Positions 1-7,431 of a stretch of 64,000 nt of DNA are shown here, in pieces; within the stretch, counting starts at the first letter, position 1; every line of letters begins with the position of its first letter. Below the pieces are notes generated by a model that was given only the letters and a program-made list of their open reading frames with translations, had not been told where the DNA came from and did not search any database. Source of the DNA: Streptomyces sp. TLI_146 (GTDB taxonomy: Bacteria > Actinomycetota > Actinomycetes > Streptomycetales > Streptomycetaceae); the NCBI RefSeq assembly GCF_002846415.1, contig NZ_PJMX01000001.1:7874001-7938000 (forward strand), read 5' to 3'. Made by a program: the position numbers and the translations under genes.

Positions 1-1043
1 GCAGCGGCGGCAGCACCGGCGACCCGGCGCTCTCGCTGTTCAGCTACGACGACTACGACACCCAGATGCACGCCGCCGCCCGCGGTCTGCTCGCCGCGGG
101 CTACGACCCGCTGGCGGACCGCACCGCCAACCTCTTCTACTGCGGCGGCATGTACGGCAGCTTCATCAGCTTCTTTTCCATCCTGGAGCGCCTGGGCGGC
201 GTCCAACTGCCGCTCGCGGCAGGCCCCGACCACCGGGCCACCGCGCAGGCGCTGATCGCCCACAAGGCGGACACCCTCTTCGGTATGCCCTCCTACCTGT
301 GGCAACTGCTGCACGAGGAGGCGGACGCCCTGCGCGAGTACGGCGGCATCCGCAAGGTGTTCTACGGCGGGGAGCACTTCACCGACGCCCAGCGGCGCAC
401 CCTGCGGGACACCTTCGGCATCGAGGTCGTCCGCTCCATCACGTACGGCAGCACCGACCTCGGCCCGCTCGGCTACCAGTGCGCCGAGAGCACCGGCGGC
501 GTCCACCACCTCCACGCCGACCTGCACACCATGGAGATACTCGACCTCGCCGCCGACCGGCCGGTGGCGCCGGGGGAGACGGGCCGTCTGGTCTTCACCA
601 CGCACGCCCGGCGGGGCCAGCACCTGGGGCGTTACGTGATCGGCGACCTCGGGCGCGCGGTCGAGGGCCGCTGCCCCTGCGGCAGCCACGCACCCCGCTT
701 CGAGCTGCGCGGCAGGACCGGGGACGTGATGCGGGTGGCCACGTACTTCCTCAACCACCGCCGCTTCGCGGCCATCGCGCAGGAACGCGGCTCCTACAGC
801 GGCGAACTCCAGACCGTCCTCACCCGGCAGGACACCCGCGAGCGGCTCACCGTCCGCGTGGAGCGCTCCGGCGCGGCCGACCCCGAGCTGCTGCGCGAGG
901 CCTTCCTGGCCGACTACCCCGAGCTGCGCTCGGCCGTGACCGAGCGGCTGCTCGACCTCGCGGTGGAGGCGGTCGACGGCGCGTCCCTGGACCGCAGCCC
1001 CACCAGCGGCAAGCTGCGCTCGGTGGTGGACCTGCGCGGATAG
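1..1043 (+). CDS. PaaK-like adenylate-forming ligase, 5'-truncated by window edge
   Basis: The frame is open from the left edge (codons in phase with base 3), so the start lies outside. The first visible residues, SGGSTGDP, are the phosphate-binding loop of adenylate-forming enzymes. Further on come ITYGSTD (acceptor/adenine region) and FELRGRTGDVM, the hinge before the small C-terminal domain. The overall look is that of the phenylacetate-CoA ligase (PaaK/CapK) group, which activates a carboxylic acid with ATP and passes it to CoA or another acceptor. A pair of cysteines (RCPCGSH) sits before the hinge, as in several PaaK relatives. The substrate cannot be read from the sequence, and the gene's own neighbours lie upstream. 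A hairpin follows the stop. Confidence 0.8.
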   Translation, partial: SGGSTGDPALSLFSYDDYDTQMHAAARGLLAAGYDPLADRTANLFYCGGMYGSFISFFSILERLGGVQLPLAAGPDHRATAQALIAHKADTLFGMPSYLWQLLHEEADALREYGGIRKVFYGGEHFTDAQRRTLRDTFGIEVVRSITYGSTDLGPLGYQCAESTGGVHHLHADLHTMEILDLAADRPVAPGETGRLVFTTHARRGQHLGRYVIGDLGRAVEGRCPCGSHAPRFELRGRTGDVMRVATYFLNHRRFAAIAQERGSYSGELQTVLTRQDTRERLTVRVERSGAADPELLREAFLADYPELRSAVTERLLDLAVEAVDGASLDRSPTSGKLRSVVDLRG

Positions 1044-1063
1044 CCTCCGCCAGTCCCCCTGTC

Positions 1064-1088
1064 GGCCCGGGCGCGCGCTGCCCGGGCC
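1064..1088 (+). terminator. Hairpin terminator after the ligase gene
   Basis: Nine-base perfect stem GGCCCGGGC / GCCCGGGCC with a 7-base loop, 20 bases past the stop codon and followed by a short GGGGTTTT stretch. This is a plausible end for the truncated ligase transcript. Confidence 0.6.
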
Positions 1089-1414
1089 CACAGGGGTTTT
1101 CACGAGCGGATGGGGTTTCCGCGCTCCGGGCACACGGGGCACCGCCGCGCTCCGGCCCGCGTCCGGCATCCCGCCGCGACGGCTCACGGGCCCCCGGCGT
1201 GAGCCGGTCATGATCCCGGTGCGCTCTTGGCGTGCTCCTTGCCGCCCCTACCCGGCACGGCAGAGCGCCGACCATGCTCATACCTACCTTCCCGACGGCA
1301 TCCGGCCCGGCTCTGTCCGCTGCTGCCGTACGTATTCGACGCCGCACCCTGGGCCGTCTGCCCGGTCGCGACAGTCCGCGACGTTCCTTCCCTCCACTGA
1401 CAGAACGGAACGCC
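1089..1414. other. Intergenic stretch, no gene seen
   Basis: About 330 bases between the ligase terminator and the SulP gene. Open frames crossing it are long GC-rich shadows without family features. It should hold the SulP promoter; I cannot point to a convincing -35/-10 pair. Confidence 0.4.
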
Positions 1415-2884
1415 ATGAACACACGTCCAGCGCCGGCCCGTGTGCTGCGCGCCGACCTCGCCGCGTCCCTCGTCGTCTTCCTCGTCGCGCTCCCGCTGTG
1501 CGTGGGCGTGGCGGTCGCCTCCGGAGTCCCCGCCGAACTCGGCCTGATCACCGGCATAGTCGGCGGACTGGTCGCCGGGCTGCTGCCCGGGAGCAGTCTG
1601 CAGGTGTCCGGCCCCGCGGCCGGTCTGACCGTCCTCGTCTACACCGCCGTCACCGAGTACGGCCTCGCCGCGCTCGGTGTCGTGGTCCTCCTGGCGGGAC
1701 TCGTCCAACTCGCGCTCGGAGCGCTGCGGATGGGGCGCTGGTTCCGTGCGATCTCGCTGGCCGTGGTGGAGGGCATGCTGGCGGGCATCGGGCTGTTGCT
1801 GATCGCCGGTCAGCTGTACGTCCTCGCCGACCGCAAGGGCCCCGGCGCGGGCGTGCCGAACATCGTCGGCCTGCCGGGTCTGGCCGCGGAGGTCGCGCGC
1901 TCGGCGACCGCGCTCACCGCGCTCGCCGTCGGCGCGGGCACCATCGCCGTGATGGCGGGCTGGAAGAGGCTGCCCGCCCGCTGGCAACTGCTCCCCGGCG
2001 CGCTGGCCGCCGTGGGCGGTGCCACCGCCCTGACGGTCGTGCTCGGCCTGCCGGTGGCCCGGGTGCGGGTGAGCGGTCTGGCCTCCGCCGTCCAGCCGCC
2101 GGGCTCCTCGGAGTTCGCCAAGCTCGCCGACATGGGGCTGCTGGCCACGGTGCTCGCGTTCGCGCTGATCGCCTCCGCGGAATCCCTGTTCAGCGCCGCC
2201 GCGGTCGACCGGCTGCACACCGGGCCGCGCACCGACTACGACAAGGAGCTGATGGCGCAGGGCATGGGAAACACGGTGTGCGGGCTGCTCGGCGCGCTGC
2301 CCATGACCGCGGTCATCGTGCGCAGCGCCGCCAACGTGCAGGCCGGTGCCCGCACCAAGGCGTCGCGGGTGCTGCACGGCGTCTGGCTCCTGCTGTTCGC
2401 GGCGCTGCTGCCCGGCGCGCTCACCCACGTGCCCACCGCCGCGCTCGCCGGTGTCCTGGTATACGCGGGTTTCTCCCTCCTGCCGGTGAAGGGGCTGTCG
2501 GCGCTGTGGAGTTCCCACCGGGGTGAGGCGGTGGTGCTGGCGGCGACGGCGCTGGCGATCCTGTTCACCAACATGTTCGAGGGCGTCCTCATCGGTCTGC
2601 TGCTGGCCGTGGTCAAGGCCGCCTGGGAGACCTCCCACGTCCACATCGAGGTCACGGACGACGGGGAAGGGCTGGTCAGCGCCCAGGTGATCGGCAATGC
2701 CACGTTCCTGCGGCTGCCGCGCATCCTGGAGACACTGGAGAAGCTCCCCAAGGACCGGGCCGTACACCTGCATCTCGCCGGACTGCGCCACCTCGACCAC
2801 GCGTGTCTGAGCGCGTTGCGGAACTGGGCGGACGAGCACAACCGGGCGAGCAGCGAGGAGGTCCGGCTGGTGCATCCCGCCTGA
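1415..2884 (+). CDS. SulP-family anion transporter
   Basis: A 489-residue membrane protein of the SulP/SLC26 family, which carries sulfate, bicarbonate or related anions across the plasma membrane. The N-terminus (LRADLAASLVVFLVALPLCV) and the glycine-rich GLLPGSSLQVSGPAAGLT are typical of the first helices, and about ten further hydrophobic helices follow to near residue 400. The last 85 residues resemble a short STAS domain (HLHLAGLRHLDHACLSAL). The ATG at 1415 is preferred over in-frame codons from 1232 because the membrane domain begins immediately after it. Members of this kind in actinobacteria may be fused to or sit beside a carbonic anhydrase; none is seen here, so the substrate stays open. 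Confidence 0.85.
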   Translation: MNTRPAPARVLRADLAASLVVFLVALPLCVGVAVASGVPAELGLITGIVGGLVAGLLPGSSLQVSGPAAGLTVLVYTAVTEYGLAALGVVVLLAGLVQLALGALRMGRWFRAISLAVVEGMLAGIGLLLIAGQLYVLADRKGPGAGVPNIVGLPGLAAEVARSATALTALAVGAGTIAVMAGWKRLPARWQLLPGALAAVGGATALTVVLGLPVARVRVSGLASAVQPPGSSEFAKLADMGLLATVLAFALIASAESLFSAAAVDRLHTGPRTDYDKELMAQGMGNTVCGLLGALPMTAVIVRSAANVQAGARTKASRVLHGVWLLLFAALLPGALTHVPTAALAGVLVYAGFSLLPVKGLSALWSSHRGEAVVLAATALAILFTNMFEGVLIGLLLAVVKAAWETSHVHIEVTDDGEGLVSAQVIGNATFLRLPRILETLEKLPKDRAVHLHLAGLRHLDHACLSALRNWADEHNRASSEEVRLVHPA

Positions 2885-2997
2885 GGCGAAGCTGTCGACA
2901 GGTCTGAAACCGTGTCAGGGTGGTACGCGTCTTCGTGGTGTGCGGAGCGTCCCGTTCCGTGCGTGGTCGTGTCGAGTACGAGACTGAGGAGCCCGCC

Positions 2998-3612
2998 GTG
3001 CCGCGTCCCCGATTTCGCTGGTCCGCCGTCGCCGTCGTGGCCGCCGGTCTGACGCTGGGCGGTTGCGGTGGCGACCACTCGGAGGCGGCGGCCACCAGCA
3101 GTGCTCCGAGCGCGTCCGCCAGTGGGAGTGTGGTGGACGGCAGTGGCAGCCCGTCGCCGTCGCCGACCCCGTCGGGGCCGGGCGCCGCCGCGTCCGGCGG
3201 GCGCTGCCGGACCGCCGATCTCGGCTTCGCGATCGTGCCGACCAGCCGCGCCAAGAACCCCAACCTCCAGTACGCGCTGACCGTCACGCTCACCAACAAG
3301 GGCGCCAAGTCCTGTGTGATGACCGGGTATCCGGGTGTGGACCTCGTCGGACCCCTGACGTGGTCGCTGGCCCGGCAGACCGCCGTACAGCCGCACCGGG
3401 TCACGGTGCGGCCGGGCGCCACCACCACCTTCAACATCTTCTATCTGCCGTACGTCCAGGGCAGCGGCGACGAGTTCAAACCGACCCGCATCGTGGTGAC
3501 CCCGCCGGGCGAGACGCACTCCCACACCCTGCCGTGGCCGGTCGGCTCGATCCTGCTCCAGGACGCGGCCACCCACCCCGGTACGTATGTGAGTCCGGTC
3601 GGGGCCAAGTGA
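2998..3612 (+). CDS. DUF4232-type secreted lipoprotein
   Basis: A 204-residue protein starting at GTG 2998 behind a GAGGAG ribosome site. The signal peptide ends in a lipobox (LTLGGC), so it should be lipid-anchored outside the cell. A Ser/Pro/Gly-rich linker (about residues 25-65) leads to a single domain with two cysteines (GGRCRTADL and AKSCVMTGYPGVDLVG). This layout is characteristic of Streptomyces DUF4232 proteins. Its function is unknown. It stands alone, converging on the glycosylase-like gene. Confidence 0.8.
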   Translation: MPRPRFRWSAVAVVAAGLTLGGCGGDHSEAAATSSAPSASASGSVVDGSGSPSPSPTPSGPGAAASGGRCRTADLGFAIVPTSRAKNPNLQYALTVTLTNKGAKSCVMTGYPGVDLVGPLTWSLARQTAVQPHRVTVRPGATTTFNIFYLPYVQGSGDEFKPTRIVVTPPGETHSHTLPWPVGSILLQDAATHPGTYVSPVGAK

Positions 3613-3627
3613 CCGGGAGGTACGGGC

Positions 3628-4443
3628 TCAGGTGAACGGACGCTGGTCCGGGGGGATCTGGACCATGATGGTGGCGCGCTTCTCCGCGGGCGTCGCCCCC
3701 TGGCGGCTGGCCCACGGCTCGTCGGAGCGCATCCACGCCGGGAGCCCCGGCGGCAGGTCGGCCGAGGGAATGGTGGCGAGGTCGGCCGGGGTGAGGGTGC
3801 TCCCGTAGAGGGCGAGCGGGCGGTTCGTGTCGGGCGTGACCGTGCCGTGCAGCGCGTTGAGCGCCTCGTTCCAGTTCGTCAGGAGCCTGGTCATGGCCTC
3901 CGCCGGGTCGGTCCCGGAGGCCGCCGCGCTGTCGGGGAAGGTGGGATGGAGGATGTGCTGGTAGGCGCCGTCGAACGCCGCGCCTGAAGGGGTCTTCCGC
4001 CAGGTCTTGTACGCGGTGTCGGCGAGCCCGCCCAGCGCGATCACCGCCTCGATGGGCTGATGGGCGACGATGGCGTCCAGCCAGCCGTGCCGGTACGCGG
4101 CGATGTGCTCGTCCTTGGCGTGCGCGTTGCCCCCGCCCTGCCCGAACACGCTGTACACATACGTGTTGACCATCACGTAACTCGTGTCGATGCCGAGCTT
4201 GGCCAGGAAGCCCTGGAAGCGGCGGCCCGCGGTCCCGACGAGGATCCGGCGGGTGACGGCCTCGTGGGCGGCCGGGTCCTGCCCGAGGACGAGCACGCGG
4301 GCCGTGCCGTCGAGGCGCCCGCGGTGGAAGATCGGGCCCCACTCCACCCGGAAGTCGGTGGCGGGATAGATCTCGGGGCCGGGGTAGTCGCGCACGAGCG
4401 AGGCATACGGCTCCTGTGCGTAGCCGGGGTCGAAGGGGTGCAT
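3628..4443 (-). CDS. Uracil-DNA glycosylase-like protein
   Basis: A 271-residue protein with the uracil-DNA glycosylase fold signature: RVLVLGQDPAAHEA matches the water-activating loop (GQDPYH in family 1) and ILHPTFP matches the DNA-intercalation loop. MVNTYVYSVFGQGG lies where the uracil-binding Asn is expected. The family removes deaminated bases from DNA, but members with altered motifs may act on other substrates. The gene is transcribed away from the amidohydrolase gene and converges on the lipoprotein gene. Family membership is fairly sure, substrate is not. Confidence 0.75.
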   Translation of the reverse strand: MHPFDPGYAQEPYASLVRDYPGPEIYPATDFRVEWGPIFHRGRLDGTARVLVLGQDPAAHEAVTRRILVGTAGRRFQGFLAKLGIDTSYVMVNTYVYSVFGQGGGNAHAKDEHIAAYRHGWLDAIVAHQPIEAVIALGGLADTAYKTWRKTPSGAAFDGAYQHILHPTFPDSAAASGTDPAEAMTRLLTNWNEALNALHGTVTPDTNRPLALYGSTLTPADLATIPSADLPPGLPAWMRSDEPWASRQGATPAEKRATIMVQIPPDQRPFT

Positions 4444-4523
4444 GCGGGGCTCCTACTCCATGCGGGCGATCAGTCATGACAGAAGGTGATCGCTGGATGA
4501 CATTACGGCATGGTGTCTATTAA

Positions 4524-4555
4524 GTGATGTTCATCCGATATGTGGTGTTCATCCG
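4524..4555. repeat. Two direct repeats in a divergent promoter region
   Basis: GTGATGTTCATCCG (4524-4537) and GTGGTGTTCATCCG (4542-4555) differ at one base and are 18 bases apart, in a comparatively AT-rich spacer between the divergent glycosylase-like and amidohydrolase genes. They end 32 bases before the amidohydrolase ATG, so an operator role is plausible. Confidence 0.5.
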
Positions 4556-4587
4556 TGCCTCTCGGGGGGTGGCGAGAAGGGACCCGC

Positions 4588-6219
4588 ATGTCGCCTGGAG
4601 CAGATGCCCCGGATACCGGCCGGTTCGCCCTGCGCGGCCGGATCGTCACCCTTGACGCGGCGGACACCGTGATCGAGGACGGAACCCTCTATGTGGCCGA
4701 CGGGCACATCGCGGCGGTGCTCCCGGCCACCGCGCCCGCCCCGCCCGGCTTCGACGGGGTCGCGCCCGTCGAAACACACGGCTCGGTCTACCCCGGGCTG
4801 ATCGAGCTGCACAACCACCTGCCGTACGACGTGCTGCCGCTGTGGCAGGTGCCGAAGAAGTACGGCAACCGCTCCCAGTGGGGCGGCAGCGGCAACCCCG
4901 CCTACCGCACCCTGGTCACCGGGCCGATGAAGGTGCTCGGCCAGGACCCCCGTCTGATGCCGGCCGTCGTGCGGTATGTCGAGGCCAAGGCCCTGGTCAA
5001 CGGCACCACCACCAGCCAGGGCATCGCCCTGTTCAGCAACGCGGGCGCCCGCCGCATGTACCGGGGTATCGTCCGCAACGTCGAGCAGACCGACACACCC
5101 GACCTGCCCGAGGCGGCCTCGCGCATCGCCGACGTGGAGGCGGCCGACGCCGAGAAGTTCCTGGCCCGGCTCAAGCAGCCGCACCGGCTGCTCCTCCATC
5201 TGGCCGAGGGCACCGACGCGGCCGCCCGGGCGCACTTCCAGGCCCTCCAGTTCGAGCCCGGCAAATGGGCGATCACCGAGAACCTGGTGGGCATCCACTG
5301 CACCGGCCTGACCGCCGACGACTTCACCGTCTTCGCCGACCACGGCGGCTCCATGGTGTGGTCGCCCCTGTCCAACCTCCTGCTGTACGGGAAGACCGCG
5401 GACATCGCCGCCGCCAAACAGGCCGGTGTGCTGATGGGCCTGGGCTCCGACTGGTCGGTCTCGGGGAGCAAGGGGCTGCTCGGCGAGCTCAAGGCCGCCC
5501 GGCTGGCCTCCACCGCCGCCGGATCCGTCTTCAGCGACCAGGAGCTGGTCGCCATGGTCACCCGGGACGCGGCCAGGATCCTGCGCTGGGACACCGCCCT
5601 GGGATCGCTGGGTGCCGGGATGCGCGCCGACCTCGTCGTCGTCGACGGCGCCGAGGGGGACCCGTACACCTCGCTCATCGACGCCCGCGACAAGGACATC
5701 CGGCTGGTCGCCGTCGACGGTGTCGCCCGCTACGGATCCCGTCGGCTCATGCACGCCCTCGCCCCGGGCGAAACCCTGGAGCAGGTCCCCGGGATGGCGG
5801 CGGATCACGTACTGCACCTGCACGACGGCACGGCCGACACCATCGTGGCCGGGCTGTCCCTCGGCGAGGCCCATGACCGGCTGACAGCCGCACTGGCCGA
5901 CCTACCGGCCCTCGCCGACGCCCCCGTCCCGCCGATGACGGCGGCGCCCGACGGGAGCGTGCGCTGGCAGCTGGCCCTGGACGAGATCGAGCCCACCGGC
6001 GCCGAACTGCGCCCCCGCCTGCCGCTGCTGAGCGCGAACGGGGCGCCGCACCCGTCCGGGCCCGGCATCGGCGTGCTCACCGCCGCACCGGTCGCCCTCG
6101 AACCGGTGGTGCTCGACGCCCTGACCGCGTCCGGCGACCACACCTTCCTGGACACCCTGGCCGACGAGGCCAACCTGCCCGCCGACTACGCCGACGCGCT
6201 GTCCCGCCTGCTGACCTGA
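4588..6219 (+). CDS. Amidohydrolase-family metal-dependent hydrolase
   Basis: A 543-residue protein of the ATZ/TRZ-like amidohydrolase superfamily. Metal ligands are visible in order: HNH in IELHNHLPYD, His in LLLHLAEGTD, His in VGIHCTGLT, and Asp in GLGSDWSVSGS. The C-terminal strand return (GMRADLVVVDG) completes the usual barrel plus sandwich. The family hydrolyses C-N or C-Cl bonds, often deaminating ring compounds. About 130 extra residues follow the usual end and are unassigned. The start at 4588 is behind GAGAAGGGA. It is first of five co-directional genes running to 10828, which suggests an operon. Confidence 0.8.
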   Translation: MSPGADAPDTGRFALRGRIVTLDAADTVIEDGTLYVADGHIAAVLPATAPAPPGFDGVAPVETHGSVYPGLIELHNHLPYDVLPLWQVPKKYGNRSQWGGSGNPAYRTLVTGPMKVLGQDPRLMPAVVRYVEAKALVNGTTTSQGIALFSNAGARRMYRGIVRNVEQTDTPDLPEAASRIADVEAADAEKFLARLKQPHRLLLHLAEGTDAAARAHFQALQFEPGKWAITENLVGIHCTGLTADDFTVFADHGGSMVWSPLSNLLLYGKTADIAAAKQAGVLMGLGSDWSVSGSKGLLGELKAARLASTAAGSVFSDQELVAMVTRDAARILRWDTALGSLGAGMRADLVVVDGAEGDPYTSLIDARDKDIRLVAVDGVARYGSRRLMHALAPGETLEQVPGMAADHVLHLHDGTADTIVAGLSLGEAHDRLTAALADLPALADAPVPPMTAAPDGSVRWQLALDEIEPTGAELRPRLPLLSANGAPHPSGPGIGVLTAAPVALEPVVLDALTASGDHTFLDTLADEANLPADYADALSRLLT

Positions 6220-6266
6220 CCACCCCGCCCCCGTGGAAGCCGTATCCGGCAGAGAAGGAGTCCGGC

Positions 6267-7148
6267 ATGCTGGTCACCCAGCTCGCCCTCGTATCCGAAA
6301 CCGACGAGATCACCCCCTCCCAGCTCACCCGCGTGGCCGCCGCCCTCCAGAAGCAGGCCATCCGGGACTTCGCGCCGCTGTGGCAGATCCCCGCCTCCGT
6401 CGACGCCTTCGACAGCCTCCACGACGTGCCCGTCGGCTACTGGCCGATGATCGTCCGCGACGACATCGGTGAACCCGGGGCGGCCGGTGTCCACATGGAC
6501 AAGAACGGCCAGCCGTTCTCCCTGATCCAGTACAGCGACAGCTGGTCGCTGACCGCCAGCCACGAAATGCTGGAGATGCTCGGCGACCCCTGGGGCAACC
6601 GGCTGGTGGCCGGGCAGTCGCCGAAGAAGGGCCAGGGGGTGGTGGAGTTCCTCGTCGAGGTCGCCGACCCCTCCGAGGCCCCCGAGAACGGCTACACCAT
6701 CAACGGGTTCCTGGTCTCGGACTTCTTCACCCCCAACTTCTACGACCCCGTTCAGGCTCCCGGCGTGCGCTACAGCTTCACCGGCAAGCTCGACGGCCCG
6801 CGCAAGATCCTGGACGGCGGATACCTGAGCTGGCGCGAACCGGTCAGCGACCACTGGTGGCAGCAGATCTGGTTCGGCACGAAGAACCCCACCTTCCGCG
6901 ACCTGGGCAAGCTCACCGCCCGAACCGGCAGTCTGCGCTCGGCCATCGACGCCCGTACCAAGACGAACGAGCGGATCGCCGCCAGCGGCCCGGAGTCCGA
7001 CCGCTTCGCCGCCGCCAGGACACTCACCGCCGCCGTCAAGGAGACCACCGCCTCCCGCGCCGACCTCTGGCGCAGCCAGATCGAGGAGCTGAAGGCCGGA
7101 CAGGTCACCGAAGGAACCTGGGAGGGGGGCAAGGCCGAGCATGGATAG
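6267..7148 (+). CDS. Conserved-looking protein with HExxE motif
   Basis: A 293-residue protein without signal peptide or membrane helices. Its most striking part is SLTASHEMLEMLGDPWGNR (about residues 93-111). An HExxE followed by a DP is also found in several metalloprotease-like families, where His/Glu bind a metal. A nearby VEFLVEVADPSEA and the W-rich HWWQQIWFG look conserved but I cannot assign them. The last 80 residues are charged and probably helical. It begins 47 bases after the amidohydrolase and overlaps the next gene by 8 bases, so it belongs to the same transcript. No function is claimed. Confidence 0.65.
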   Translation: MLVTQLALVSETDEITPSQLTRVAAALQKQAIRDFAPLWQIPASVDAFDSLHDVPVGYWPMIVRDDIGEPGAAGVHMDKNGQPFSLIQYSDSWSLTASHEMLEMLGDPWGNRLVAGQSPKKGQGVVEFLVEVADPSEAPENGYTINGFLVSDFFTPNFYDPVQAPGVRYSFTGKLDGPRKILDGGYLSWREPVSDHWWQQIWFGTKNPTFRDLGKLTARTGSLRSAIDARTKTNERIAASGPESDRFAAARTLTAAVKETTASRADLWRSQIEELKAGQVTEGTWEGGKAEHG

Positions 7149-7386
7149 CACCCCGGGCACCGGCCCGTCCGACGAGGACGCCACCGGTCGACAACCCCCG
7201 GAGGACGGCCCTGCCGAGACCCCCGCCGATTCCTCGGCGGAGGCGACCGGCTCGAAACCCCCGGCACCGGGCAAGGAGAGCCTGCGCGAGGCCGTTCACC
7301 GCCGGATGCGCGAACTGGACGACCGCGGTGCCGAAGAGCCCGCCCCGGACGGCGAACTCGGACCCGAGGACGAACCCCCGGACTGA
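7141..7386 (+). CDS. Small acidic disordered protein
   Basis: An 81-residue protein rich in Pro, Glu, Asp and Gly, with one short basic segment (SLREAVHRRMRELDDRG) that could form a helix. Its ATG lies inside the end of the HExxE gene (8-base overlap), so translation is probably coupled. No known domain. The placement inside the operon, rather than its composition, argues that it is real. Confidence 0.55.
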   Translation: MDSTPGTGPSDEDATGRQPPEDGPAETPADSSAEATGSKPPAPGKESLREAVHRRMRELDDRGAEEPAPDGELGPEDEPPD

Positions 7387-7431
7387 CCGACGGGACGGTC
7401 CGCACCACCACCGACCTCAGGAGGTGACCCG

